Shown piece after piece: positions 19,669 to 28,571 of a stretch of DNA of 64,000 nt. The DNA is taken from NCBI RefSeq assembly GCF_003441595.1, contig NZ_CP031848.1, forward strand, positions 1,860,001 through 1,924,000, read 5' to 3'. Made by a program: the position numbers and the translations under genes. Under the pieces are notes generated by a model that saw only the letters and a program-made list of their open reading frames with translations, searched no databases and was not told the DNA's origin. How positions within the stretch are numbered: the first letter of the stretch is position 1; each line of letters begins with the position of its first letter. The DNA is from Marinobacter sp. Arc7-DN-1. GTDB lineage: Bacteria; Pseudomonadota; Gammaproteobacteria; Pseudomonadales; Oleiphilaceae.

Positions 19669-20943
19669 ATGCTGATCCTGTTCGGAACCCTCGCGCTGCT
19701 TTTAATCATCGGGATGCCAGTCGCGCTGTCGCTGGCAGGCGCTTCGCTGACGTTCCTGCTAATCGAAAGCTCTTTGCCTCCGGTGGTGGTTGTACATCGC
19801 ATGATCAACGGCGTCGACAGCTTCCCTCTGCTAGCTGTGCCCTTCTTCATCCTGGCGGGCAGCCTGATGAATCACAGCGGCATTACCGACCGCATTTTTG
19901 CCTTCGCCAAAGCCCTGGTTGGCTGGATGCGTGGAGGACTGGGGCACGTGAACGTCGGTGCCTCGGTTTTGTTCGCGGGAATGTCCGGTGCAGCGGTTGC
20001 AGATGCCGGTGGTCTGGGAACCGTTGAGATCAAGGCCATGAAGGAAGGAGGTTATGACCCGGATTTTGCCGTAGGCATCACCGCTGCATCCTCAACGATT
20101 GGCCCACTGATTCCGCCATCCCTGCCTCTGGTCATTTACGGTGTGGTTTCTTCAACCTCAATCGGGCAACTTTTTGCAGCCGGCCTGCTGCCGGGACTGC
20201 TGATGGCGGTGGCGCTGATGGTCATGGTTGCCTGGTATGCGAAAGTCCGCGGTTATGGCCGTGATGCGGGATTTGCCTGGGTGGTGCTTTGGCATACGTT
20301 CAACCGCGCTTTTCTGTCCTTACTAACTCCCATCATCATAGTGGGCGGTATCCTGGCTGGGCTGTTCACCCCGACCGAGGCGGCCATTGCAGCCTGCGCT
20401 TACGCACTATTCCTGGGTGGCGTCGTCTACAAAGCCCTGGATTTCTCCAGGATCAAAGCGATTTCCATGGATACGATCGAAACGACCGCCATTGTGCTAA
20501 TGATCGTCGCCGCCGCCTCGATCTTCTCCTGGATCCTCACTTCCAATCAAGTCACCGCGATGGTTGCGGATGCGATTCTGGGCCACACGCAGAACCTTTT
20601 CCTGGTGCTGTTGCTCGTCAATCTCGTGCTTCTGGTTGTCGGCTTTTTCATGGAGCCGGTGGCCGCTATCACCATCCTCACGCCCGTCCTGTTGCCCGTG
20701 GTGACCTCAATGGGCGTGGATCCTGTGCATTTCGGCATCATGATGATTCTGAACCTGATGCTGGGGCTGCTAACTCCACCTGTGGGCATGGTGCTCTATG
20801 TGCTCGCCCGGGTTGCCGGTATCAGGTTTGAGAGTGCGGTGCGCGCCACCGCACCCTTCCTCATCCCCCTGGTCATCGTGCTCCTGCTTATCACTTATGT
20901 TCCGGCTGTATCACTGTGGTTGCCGGAACTGCTCTATCGTTAA
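19669..20943 (+). CDS. TRAP transporter large permease (DctM family)
   Basis: A 424-residue protein with about 12 membrane segments. Motifs are AGSLMNHSGITDRIF, SGAAVADAGGLGTVEI, the GPLIPPSLPLVIYGV hairpin loop and LLTPPVGMVLY. It is the sodium-coupled translocating subunit. Full length, directly following dctQ and 23 bp before the E1 alpha gene, so uptake and cleavage appear co-transcribed. Confidence 0.93.
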   Translation: MLILFGTLALLLIIGMPVALSLAGASLTFLLIESSLPPVVVVHRMINGVDSFPLLAVPFFILAGSLMNHSGITDRIFAFAKALVGWMRGGLGHVNVGASVLFAGMSGAAVADAGGLGTVEIKAMKEGGYDPDFAVGITAASSTIGPLIPPSLPLVIYGVVSSTSIGQLFAAGLLPGLLMAVALMVMVAWYAKVRGYGRDAGFAWVVLWHTFNRAFLSLLTPIIIVGGILAGLFTPTEAAIAACAYALFLGGVVYKALDFSRIKAISMDTIETTAIVLMIVAAASIFSWILTSNQVTAMVADAILGHTQNLFLVLLLVNLVLLVVGFFMEPVAAITILTPVLLPVVTSMGVDPVHFGIMMILNLMLGLLTPPVGMVLYVLARVAGIRFESAVRATAPFLIPLVIVLLLITYVPAVSLWLPELLYR

Positions 20944-20966
20944 CCGCTGAAGACTGGATAACTGAC

Positions 20967-22007
20967 ATGACTCCCAAAACCAAGACCAAGACCAAAGCGA
21001 AGACCGAACCAAGCCTGAGCAAGGACGAGTACCTGCGGATGTATACCCAGATGGTGCGCATCCGGAACTTCGAAGACAACGCAAATCAGCTTTATCTTTC
21101 CGCCAAGATGCCGGGGCTGACGCACATGTATTCCGGAGAGGAGGCCGTTGCAGTCGGCATCTGTGAAGCACTGAAAGACACCGACCGCATTACCTCGACC
21201 CACCGGGGTCACGGGCACTGCGTGGCCAAAGGTGCAAACTTCAATGAAATGTTCTGCGAATTGCTGGGCAAGAAAGAAGGCTATTGCCGCGGAAAGGGCG
21301 GCTCAATGCATATTGCCGATCAGAGTCACGGCAACCTCGGGGCCAATGCCATCGTTGGCGGCTCCATGGGGATGGCAACCGGCTCGGCCCTGCGTGCGAA
21401 GTTGCTGGGCAAGGATGACGTGACCGTCTGCTTCTTCGGCGACGGCGCCACGGCACAGGGCCTTCTTTACGAAGTCATGAACATGGCTGCGCTGTGGCAC
21501 CTGCCAGTTATCTACGCCTGCGAGAACAACGGTTATTCGGAATACACCAAAACCGAGGAGATCGCCGCCGGTTCGATTACCGCCCGCGCCGAGGCTTTTG
21601 GCATTGAGGCGTTCAAAGTGGATGGCCAGGACGTGCTTGCCGTCAACGAGCTAAGTAGAAAACTCGTCGAAAGGTGCCGGAATAACGAAGGGCCTTTCTT
21701 TATTGAGCTGAAGACCTATCGCTACCACGGGCACCATGTGGGTGACATTAACCGTGAATATTATCGCTCGAAACAGGAAGAAGCCGACTGGAAAGACAAC
21801 CGCGACCCGATCATCCGCTTCCGCGGTTGGCTGGTCGAACAGGGCCTTGCCACTGAAGATGAGATCGAGGCACTGAATGATCAGATCAAAGAGGACGCGA
21901 AAAAAGCCGTCGCTTACGCCGAAGCCGCGCCCTATCCGGATACCTCAGAAGTAGACATGCATGTCTACGCCGAAACCGACCCAGCCACCCTGCGCGTCGG
22001 TGGATGA
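20967..22007 (+). CDS. Thiamine-diphosphate dehydrogenase E1 alpha (acetoin/pyruvate type)
   Basis: A 346-residue E1 alpha subunit. It has HRGHGHCVAKG, GKGGSMHIAD, the ThDP/Mg motif GDGATAQGLLYEVMNMA...ENN (about residues 155-190) and YRYHGHHVGD. It has a lysine/threonine-rich N-terminus (TKTKTKAKT). By eye it is closest to AcoA-type acetoin dehydrogenases, which cleave acetoin to acetyl-CoA and acetaldehyde, but 2-oxoacid decarboxylation is not excluded. ATG 20967 starts the family-length protein. 13 bp before E1 beta. Confidence 0.9.
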   Translation: MTPKTKTKTKAKTEPSLSKDEYLRMYTQMVRIRNFEDNANQLYLSAKMPGLTHMYSGEEAVAVGICEALKDTDRITSTHRGHGHCVAKGANFNEMFCELLGKKEGYCRGKGGSMHIADQSHGNLGANAIVGGSMGMATGSALRAKLLGKDDVTVCFFGDGATAQGLLYEVMNMAALWHLPVIYACENNGYSEYTKTEEIAAGSITARAEAFGIEAFKVDGQDVLAVNELSRKLVERCRNNEGPFFIELKTYRYHGHHVGDINREYYRSKQEEADWKDNRDPIIRFRGWLVEQGLATEDEIEALNDQIKEDAKKAVAYAEAAPYPDTSEVDMHVYAETDPATLRVGG

Positions 22008-22020
22008 AGGAGACCAAGAT

Positions 22021-23016
22021 ATGAGAGAAATCACCCTGTCCCAGGCTGTAAACGAGGCGCTTGTCGAAGAGATGCGCCGTGACCCCACCACTTTCATCCT
22101 CGGTGAGGACGTGGCCGAAGCCGGCACACCTTTTAAAGTACTTTCCGGCCTGGTCGAAGAATTCGGCACCGAACGCGTGATCGACACCCCCATCTCCGAG
22201 CCGGGATTCCTCGGTATCGCCGTAGGCGCTGCCATGACAGGCGCGCGGCCCATCGTCGACCTGATGTTCGGAGATTTCATTTATCTGGTGATGGACCAAC
22301 TGTGTAACCAGGCGGCCAAACAGCAGTATATGTCTGGCGGCAAACTGAGCGTGCCCATGGTAGTGCGGACCAATCTTGGCGCTACCCGCCGCTCCGGAGC
22401 ACAGCACAGCCAATCCCTGCACGCACTGGTTGCGCACATCCCGGGGCTCAAGGTGGCAATGCCCTCCTCAGCTTACGAAGCAAAAGGGCTGATGAAGACG
22501 GCAATCCGCGATAACAATCCAGTGGTCATCTTCGAAGATAAGCTGATGTACCAGGACAAGGCCCCGGTACCCGAAGAGGAATACCTGATTCCTTTTGGTG
22601 AGGCCAAGATCAAGCGAGAGGGGACTGACATCACACTGATCGGCACGTCTTCCATGGTGCAGGTGGCCGAAGCCGCTGCGAGAATTCTGGAAGCTGAAGG
22701 CATAAGTGCCGAAGTGATCGATCCGCGCACTATTGTGCCGCTGGATGAGAAAACACTGCTGGAAAGCGTCCGGAAAACCAGCCGCGCTATCGTAATTGAT
22801 GAGGGCCACCAGAACTACGGTGTCACCGGCGAGATCGCCAGTCGCCTTAACGAAAAGGCCTTCTACTATCTGGATGCACCTGTACTGCGAATGGGGGCAA
22901 TGGATGTTCCTGTGCCGTTCAGTCCAGTGCTTGAAGATCTAACTGTGCCAACGCCCGAAGGCGTGGCCGCGAACGCTCGTAGACTCTGCGCGGGGGAGAT
23001 GATTCATGCCGCTTGA
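22021..23016 (+). CDS. Thiamine-diphosphate dehydrogenase E1 beta
   Basis: A 331-residue transketolase-like subunit. It begins MREITLSQAVNEALVEEM and contains GEDVAEAGTPFKV, DTPISEPGFLGIAVGAAM (the cofactor-activating glutamate) and GAQHSQSLHALVAHIPGL. With the alpha subunit it forms the alpha2-beta2 decarboxylase. AAGGAGA lies before ATG 22021. The 3' end overlaps the next start by 11 bp, indicating translational coupling to the lipoyl protein. Confidence 0.93.
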   Translation: MREITLSQAVNEALVEEMRRDPTTFILGEDVAEAGTPFKVLSGLVEEFGTERVIDTPISEPGFLGIAVGAAMTGARPIVDLMFGDFIYLVMDQLCNQAAKQQYMSGGKLSVPMVVRTNLGATRRSGAQHSQSLHALVAHIPGLKVAMPSSAYEAKGLMKTAIRDNNPVVIFEDKLMYQDKAPVPEEEYLIPFGEAKIKREGTDITLIGTSSMVQVAEAAARILEAEGISAEVIDPRTIVPLDEKTLLESVRKTSRAIVIDEGHQNYGVTGEIASRLNEKAFYYLDAPVLRMGAMDVPVPFSPVLEDLTVPTPEGVAANARRLCAGEMIHAA

Positions 23017-24322
23017 TGTCATCATGCCAGCACTCGGGATGGCGCAGGACACTGGCGTCATTCTGACCTGGCACAAATCACCCGGGGACCCGGTTTCTGA
23101 GGGAGATGCCTTGTTCGAGGTAGAAACCGATAAAGCAGCCATGGAAGTCGAGGCGCAGGGCTCCGGCTACCTGACAGATGTAACCGCCGCAGCGGGCGAC
23201 GAAGTCCCAGTGGGAAAGGTGCTCGCGCGCATTTCAGAAACGCCCGAGGGAGGGGGAACCACGCCTGACACCTCCGATGATCAACCCAAGAAAAGTGTGG
23301 GAAGTGAGGATCAGACAGACTCTGCCATTCCCGAAGGCGAAGAGGTCATTATGCCCGCCCTCGGCATGACACAGGATGTCGGGCTGATTGTCGCTTGGCG
23401 CAAATCGCCCGGCGACGCTGTGTCCGCGGCTGATATTCTGTTTGAAGTCGAAACCGATAAATCTGTTGTGGAAGTCCAGGCAGGCCACGACGGCTTTGTC
23501 GCGGCTCTGCTGGCAGAGGAAGGCGAAGAGGCCCCGGTCGGGGATGTGATCGCCATTATCTCCCGCGAAAAGCCGGAGGCGCCTGTCAGTCGAAGTCAGA
23601 GGGAACGTAAAGCGCCGACCACAGCACCTCCCGCTCCCTCGACGACAAAGAGGCCGGCTCCGGCGCCCAAAGGCAGTTTGCGTCCCGCCAAGCCTGCTCC
23701 GTCATCGGATTCGCGGATCCTGGCATCGCCCAAGGCACGGCGACTGGCACTCGAGCGCGGCCTGGACCTTTCGCTGCTCGCCGAACAAGGGCACCCTCAG
23801 CCTTACCATGTCAAGGACCTGGAGGTTCTGGAAAACCTTCCAAAGGCCATCGCTCCCCAAGGTTCTGCCATGACAGCCAGCCGTTGTATCTCCGCCGAGG
23901 TGAGCTCGGATGGCTTTGAAGCCTTTGCCGCATGGGCCGCCAAAGAAACTGGCCTGGCCGATGCCAGTGCCCTGCTAGCCGCATTCGCAGGAACCAGTCT
24001 TGGCCGGGAAAACACTATCGTGGCACTAGAAGCCTTCGGAGAGACTCGCCTTTATAAAGTTCGTGGACGCCGCCTTGGCAATCTGACCGAAGCCGACTCT
24101 GACACCACGCCTGACGTAAGGCTGCGTGATTTGCGATTTGGCCACCTGAGTTCCATTCAGGTGGGCCCTGAAGACACCCCGGTGATCAGCATTTTAACTA
24201 CGGGTACCGGGTTGAAGCTGACGCTGGAATGCACCGCAGAGCAGATGAATGCATCCACGGCGATTAACCTTCTTTCGGATTTTGCAGGTCGCATGGAGCA
24301 ACCGCTCCGTCACCTGCTCTGA
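23006..24322 (+). CDS. Double-lipoyl pseudo-E2 (E3BP-like) with inactive acyltransferase domain
   Basis: A 438-residue protein with domains in order: lipoyl 1 (residues 1-78, lysine in ETDKAAME), lipoyl 2 (112-188, lysine in ETDKSVVE), an Ala/Pro linker, a peripheral-subunit-binding domain (about 235-275, SPKARRLALERGLDLSLLAEQG) and a degenerate acyltransferase-like domain. At the C-terminus, where active E2 has DHRV-x-D/N-G-A, this protein has ECTAEQMNAS: catalytic His and Asp/Asn are gone while flanking TGLKLTL and FAGRMEQPLRHLL are kept. This is the layout of eukaryotic protein X/E3BP. Partner catalytic E2 follows 21 bp later. Confidence 0.82.
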   Translation: MPLDVIMPALGMAQDTGVILTWHKSPGDPVSEGDALFEVETDKAAMEVEAQGSGYLTDVTAAAGDEVPVGKVLARISETPEGGGTTPDTSDDQPKKSVGSEDQTDSAIPEGEEVIMPALGMTQDVGLIVAWRKSPGDAVSAADILFEVETDKSVVEVQAGHDGFVAALLAEEGEEAPVGDVIAIISREKPEAPVSRSQRERKAPTTAPPAPSTTKRPAPAPKGSLRPAKPAPSSDSRILASPKARRLALERGLDLSLLAEQGHPQPYHVKDLEVLENLPKAIAPQGSAMTASRCISAEVSSDGFEAFAAWAAKETGLADASALLAAFAGTSLGRENTIVALEAFGETRLYKVRGRRLGNLTEADSDTTPDVRLRDLRFGHLSSIQVGPEDTPVISILTTGTGLKLTLECTAEQMNASTAINLLSDFAGRMEQPLRHLL

Positions 24323-24343
24323 GCTATAGAGTGGAAGCCAATC

Positions 24344-25228
24344 ATGACTGATATTATTGCACCGCCCTCGGTTCGGGCCTTGGCCCGGGAAAAGGGCATC
24401 GATCTCAAGAAACTCGCCAACGATCTGGGCCGCAGGAATATTGTGCGAGAAGATCTTAATGACGAAAAGCCAGCCGCCTCAAAAGTCCCGGCCGGGGACA
24501 CGTCCCACTGGGACGTCGACCACTCCCTCTACGGCCCGGTGAGCGAAGAGCCCCTCAGCCGTTTCGCGAAAGTAGCCTCCGCTAACCTGTCGGCGGCCCA
24601 GGCACTGATTCCAGCAGTCACGTATCACGAACGTGCCAATATCAGCGCTGTCGAAGCCTGGCGCAAAGAACTCAAACCAGAGGCGCAGTCTCGTGGGTTG
24701 AAGCTCACGGTGCTCGCTTTCAACGTTATAGCCCTTGCCCGTTGCCTGGAGGAATTCCCCCGTTTTAACGCATCGCTTTCAGCCGATGGTCAGACACTAG
24801 TGTTTAAAGAGTACGTGCACATAGGCATCGCTGTAGATACCCCATACGGCCTTATGGTACCGGTGATTCGCGACGCTGACACAAAGGGTCTGTGGCAAAT
24901 TGCGGCTGAAATCGCCGATCTAGCCGAAAGAGCACAGAACCGACAGGTTGGCGCGAGCGAGATGGGCGGCGCCTCAATGACCATCACAAATTTAGGTAGC
25001 ATTGGCGGCGTTGGTTTCACACCCATCGTTAATCCACCTGAAGTGGCTATCCTGGGCCTCACTCGTCCAGAAACCGTTCCGGTCTGGGATGGTGAGTCTT
25101 TCCATCCGGTGCCACGAGTCTCGCTGGACCTTAGCTATGATCACCGAGTGATCAATGGCGCTGATGCAGCGCGTTTCTGTGCACGCTACTCATCAATGTT
25201 GTCTGACCCGCGTCGAATGGTGGTGTAA
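24344..25228 (+). CDS. 2-oxoacid/acetoin dehydrogenase E2 catalytic core without lipoyl domain
   Basis: A 294-residue acyltransferase. An N-terminal subunit-binding domain (PPSVRALAREKGIDLKKLAND, residues 6-40) leads straight to the catalytic domain: MTITNLGSIGGVGFTPIVNPP and the active-site DHRVINGADAARF near the C-terminus. Asn in place of Asp in HxxxDG also occurs in some active E2 enzymes. No lipoyl domain is present, so acyl groups must arrive on the two lipoyl domains of the preceding protein. No E3 (lipoamide dehydrogenase) follows; the complex must borrow one. Confidence 0.88.
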   Translation: MTDIIAPPSVRALAREKGIDLKKLANDLGRRNIVREDLNDEKPAASKVPAGDTSHWDVDHSLYGPVSEEPLSRFAKVASANLSAAQALIPAVTYHERANISAVEAWRKELKPEAQSRGLKLTVLAFNVIALARCLEEFPRFNASLSADGQTLVFKEYVHIGIAVDTPYGLMVPVIRDADTKGLWQIAAEIADLAERAQNRQVGASEMGGASMTITNLGSIGGVGFTPIVNPPEVAILGLTRPETVPVWDGESFHPVPRVSLDLSYDHRVINGADAARFCARYSSMLSDPRRMVV

Positions 25229-25338
25229 GAGCGTGTACTGATGATTTCTGAATAAGTCGGGTTGATTGTTTTTGGCAAGACAATGGGATGCGCCGGCTCG
25301 TGCCATCCTTGCAGAAAATGGATGGGGGGGACAATATT

Positions 25339-25377
25339 CCCCGCCAGTTCCAGGCTTTGCAGCCACCGCTGGCGGGG
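25339..25377 (+). terminator. Possible terminator hairpin at the island's right end
   Basis: CCCCGCCAG (25339-25347) pairs perfectly with CTGGCGGGG (25369-25377) around a 21-nt loop, 110 bp after the last island gene. No T run follows, so it may be a processing or rho-dependent end, or the mark of an old boundary. Confidence 0.4.
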
Positions 25378-25432
25378 TTGACAAAGCGGGTTGCCGGGAG
25401 GGACCGGGAATAAATACCGGGCGCAGTGCCTT

Positions 25433-25807
25433 CTAAAAAACCGGCTTCGTCACTGCCAGGTGGAAAATGACAGTGACCTGCACCAGCGCAATCACGGCTG
25501 CAGCCACCCGCACCGGCGTTGCCTGCGTTGTCCGCAAAGCAAACAGACCGGCAATGATGTAGCCGATCAACAGCAAGATTTTGGCCGTCAGCCAGCCATT
25601 CACGAATGGCATCCAGGGCGTCACAAACAACAGGCTGATGGCCGCTATCAGCAAGACCGTGTCATTCGCATGCGGAATCCAGCGCAACGGTGTTTTCCGC
25701 CAGTCGGGCCTGCCAACCGCATCCAGCAGCAGACGCAGAGCAAACAGCACAACGGTCAGATAGGCCGTGGTCATGTGTAGGTGCTTGAGAATTAGATAGG
25801 CACTCAT
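25433..25807 (-). CDS. SirB family integral membrane protein
   Basis: A 124-residue protein of the SirB/SirB2 family with four hydrophobic segments: LKHLHMTTAYLTVVLFALR at the N-terminus, then DTVLLIAAISLLF, AKILLLIGYIIAG and AAAVIALVQVTVIFH. The biochemical function is not established. It converges with the end of the catabolic island and diverges from nnrS. Confidence 0.85.
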   Translation of the reverse strand: MSAYLILKHLHMTTAYLTVVLFALRLLLDAVGRPDWRKTPLRWIPHANDTVLLIAAISLLFVTPWMPFVNGWLTAKILLLIGYIIAGLFALRTTQATPVRVAAAVIALVQVTVIFHLAVTKPVF

Positions 25808-25933
25808 AAATCATCCCGTTGTGAATCAAAACGATGGCGGCATTGTACGCAAAGATACCCCGAACCGGGTATGTTCTTTCTATCGGCTCGCGTATAACAT
25901 GTACTGTAATTATATGTATAAGCGGAGACAACC

Positions 25934-27118
25934 ATGCCGGCGATCCCCACCACCAGCCAAACCGAAGCCGCCAGCGTCAGCCAGCTTTTCAGCTATCCGT
26001 TCCGGATTTTCTTCCTGTCCATGACGGTACTGGCGCTGCTTGCGATCCCCCTCTGGATCATGCAGGTCAATGGTGTGATCAGCCTGCCCCTGGCCCTGCC
26101 GGGCCTGTTCTGGCATCAGCATGAGATGTTGTTCGGTTTCCTGTCGGCAGGCATCGCCGGCTTCCTGCTGACCGCAGTCTGCGTGTGGACCCAGACGGAG
26201 CGCACCTACGGAACCAGACTGGTATTGCTCTGGGGCGTCTGGCTGGCCGGCCGCCTGCTGCTTGCTTTCGGTGCGGGCCTGCCGGACTGGCTTGTGCATA
26301 CCGTGAACCTGGCATTTCTGCCCCTGGTCATGCTGGATGCCGGCTGGCGGATCTGGCGCGCCCGCCAGAAGCGCCAGCTGTTGATCCTGCTGGTTCTGGG
26401 GCTACTCTGGCTGATGCAGATAGGATTCGTGACCCAACTGGATATGACCTTCAGCTACGGTGCCCTGATCATGGCCATGGCGCTGATCAGCATCATTGGT
26501 GGGCGCATCACTCCGGCCTTCACCACCGGCTGGCTTCGTCAACGAGGGCTGGACAGCGCTGCCGTGAAAACTGTCCCAGCCCTGGATATGACCACATTGT
26601 TCAGCCTGATTCTGCTGATGGTCTCCCTGGTCACTGGCTGGCAAACCGTCACCGGCGTATTGGCCATTGTTGCAGGCACCCTGATGCTGGTGCGACTGGC
26701 AGGCTGGAAAGGCTGGCTGGTTCGTAAGGAACCACTGCTCTGGATTCTGCACCTGTCCATCCTCTGGGTGCCCGTGGCCCTGTTCCTGCTGGCCGGCACA
26801 CTGCTTGCCGGCTGGCCATCCAACGCCTGGAGCCACGCCGCCGGCACGGGCGCAGTGGCCTGCCTGATTTTCGGCGTCATCGCCCGCGTCTCCCTCGGTC
26901 ACACCGGCCGGCCGCTGGTTCTGCCCACAGGCATGGTGACCGCATTCATCGCCATTCACCTGGCCGCACTTATCCGGGTGCTGACAGCCTTCGAGGTTAT
27001 CAGCTGGCATCCGGGAATCAGCGCCAGCGCGCTGCTCTGGTTGTTCGCGTTTGGCATGTTCCTGTTCCGCTACACCCGGGTACTGGCCAGTCCACGCCCG
27101 GACGGCCGCGACGGATAA
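25934..27118 (+). CDS. nnrS: NnrS family heme-copper membrane protein
   Basis: A 394-residue, roughly 12-helix protein. Recognisable NnrS features are PFRIFFLSMTVLALLAIPLW, FWHQHEMLFGF (conserved histidines), GGRITPAFT and ARVSLGHTGR. NnrS proteins are linked to nitric oxide and nitrosative-stress metabolism and often travel with denitrification regulators, fitting the NarK genes 20 kb away. The upstream sequence has an imperfect palindrome around 25896-25921 (AACATGTA...TATGTATAA) that loosely recalls an NsrR site, but I do not call it. Confidence 0.9.
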   Translation: MPAIPTTSQTEAASVSQLFSYPFRIFFLSMTVLALLAIPLWIMQVNGVISLPLALPGLFWHQHEMLFGFLSAGIAGFLLTAVCVWTQTERTYGTRLVLLWGVWLAGRLLLAFGAGLPDWLVHTVNLAFLPLVMLDAGWRIWRARQKRQLLILLVLGLLWLMQIGFVTQLDMTFSYGALIMAMALISIIGGRITPAFTTGWLRQRGLDSAAVKTVPALDMTTLFSLILLMVSLVTGWQTVTGVLAIVAGTLMLVRLAGWKGWLVRKEPLLWILHLSILWVPVALFLLAGTLLAGWPSNAWSHAAGTGAVACLIFGVIARVSLGHTGRPLVLPTGMVTAFIAIHLAALIRVLTAFEVISWHPGISASALLWLFAFGMFLFRYTRVLASPRPDGRDG

Positions 27119-27175
27119 ACGCCCGGAACACTCGAATAAAGGCAGACGAAAAAAGGCAGGCCCGGGAGCCTGCCT

Positions 27176-27709
27176 TTACCGTTCAGCCCACTCAGGCTGC
27201 CAGTTTTTCCGCGCCAACTCGGCAAATGCGGACCGCGACTCGTGAAAACGGGCGGCCGGAAATGAAATTCTGATGCCTTCCATCGCCGCCATCAGCATTT
27301 CCAGGTGCGCATCCCAGCCCGCACAGGCAATGGCGATCAACTCGTCGTCAGGGAGAAAAAGCGTGAGGGTAAGGATCGTCCCGCCACCGTCCGGGGACAA
27401 CTCCCAGACCAGTGGCCGTTCCGGATCATCGCCGGCACTCCAGGAATACGCCAGCAGACAGTGGGGTTCGCAAGCGCTGATCCGGCAATCGATGGGTGTG
27501 CCACTGTTGCCAAAATCCAGCTTGACCCTGCCACCCCGCTCCTGTTCCAGAGTGCCCGGTGCCAGCCACTGGCTGAGGCACACGGAATCCGTCAGCATTT
27601 TCCAGACGACCTCGGGCGCATATCCGATTTTTCGTTGCAGCCGGGCGACAACCCACTCTCCCTCACGCCAGATGTTTCCCTGAATGTCATCAGCATCCAG
27701 TGCCATCAA
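27176..27709 (-). CDS. SRPBCC/AHSA1-type ligand-binding domain protein
   Basis: A 177-residue protein of the START-like superfamily related to Hsp90 ATPase activator C-terminal domains: ARLQRKIGYAPEVVWKMLTDSVCLSQWLAPG, then FGNSGTPIDCRI and a helix near ELIAIACAGWDAHLEMLMAAMEG. Such domains bind hydrophobic small molecules or act as small cyclases; the ligand is unknown. It converges with nnrS and no operon partner is seen. Confidence 0.75.
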   Translation of the reverse strand: MMALDADDIQGNIWREGEWVVARLQRKIGYAPEVVWKMLTDSVCLSQWLAPGTLEQERGGRVKLDFGNSGTPIDCRISACEPHCLLAYSWSAGDDPERPLVWELSPDGGGTILTLTLFLPDDELIAIACAGWDAHLEMLMAAMEGIRISFPAARFHESRSAFAELARKNWQPEWAER

Positions 27710-28050
27710 TGCGCCCTCCTTTTATACCATTCCACCTTGCCCCATACCTGCGGGCCAGCAGACAAATAAAAGACCCTGAACATTTATATTTCTTACTTTT
27801 CATAGCCGCAAACCCATACATACCGAATCATGAGTTGCATATTCCCCAAGGAATCCCACGGTATCCGGTGTATCAACGGCTCTGTTCAAGGGCCGGTTCA
27901 CACGTTACCACCATGCCGCTGGCAGATCTTTGATGACCATCAACCCCTCACCCCGGCAAAAAAGGCAATCATCCACTAAAGGTCAATACCGAAACGCCCA
28001 ATTCGCGCTAAAGTATGAGGAAATCATTTTGTAACTGAGATACTGGCACT
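27710..28050. other. fabA upstream region, no gene seen
   Basis: 341 bp with no supportable coding sequence; the in-frame openings are short and lack ribosome sites. It should hold the fabA promoter. I see no FadR- or FabR-type palindrome here, though one is present downstream of fabB (30195-30211). Confidence 0.5.
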
Positions 28051-28560
28051 ATGAACCCGGATCATTTTGATAAAGAAGACCTGATCAGATGTGGCCACGG
28101 CACACTCTTCCCTGGCTCCATGCGTCTGCCCATTGATGAGATGCTGATGTTCGACCGCGTCACGCATATAGCAGACAACGATGGCCTGTATGGCAAGGGC
28201 AGTATCCTGGCGGAACTCGACATCAACCCGGACCTCTGGTTCTTCAAGGTGCACTTTGTTGATGATCCCGTTATGCCCGGATGCCTGGGGCTGGACGCCA
28301 TGTGGCAGCTGGTCGGCTTCTTTCTGGCCTGGGGTGGCGGAGAAGGCAAGGGCCGTGCCCTGGGTTCCGGTGAAGTAAAGTTTACCGGCCAGGTGCTGCC
28401 TACTGCCAAAAAGGTGACCTACCGCCTGGATCTCAAGCGCGTGATCAGGCGCAAACTGACCATGGCAATTGCCGATGGCCGGATGGAAGTGGACGGCCGG
28501 GAAATCTACACCGCCAAGGACCTCCGGGTTGGCATGTTCACCTCGACCGATGATTTTTAG
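28051..28560 (+). CDS. fabA: 3-hydroxydecanoyl-ACP dehydratase/isomerase
   Basis: A 169-residue FabA. It dehydrates 3-hydroxydecanoyl-ACP and isomerises the trans-2 to the cis-3 double bond, the branch point of anaerobic unsaturated fatty acid synthesis in the cytoplasm. The catalytic His lies in [22 protein letters not shown], with the conserved Asp in the GLDAMWQ helix. Full length for the family. fabB follows 11 bp later, the standard coupling. Confidence 0.97.
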   Translation: MNPDHFDKEDLIRCGHGTLFPGSMRLPIDEMLMFDRVTHIADNDGLYGKGSILAELDINPDLWFFKVHFVDDPVMPGCLGLDAMWQLVGFFLAWGGGEGKGRALGSGEVKFTGQVLPTAKKVTYRLDLKRVIRRKLTMAIADGRMEVDGREIYTAKDLRVGMFTSTDDF

Positions 28561-28571
28561 GAGTTAACAAG

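Noticed and set aside
25896-25921. NsrR-type site before nnrS
   Set aside because: Only a loose imperfect palindrome; too weak to call.
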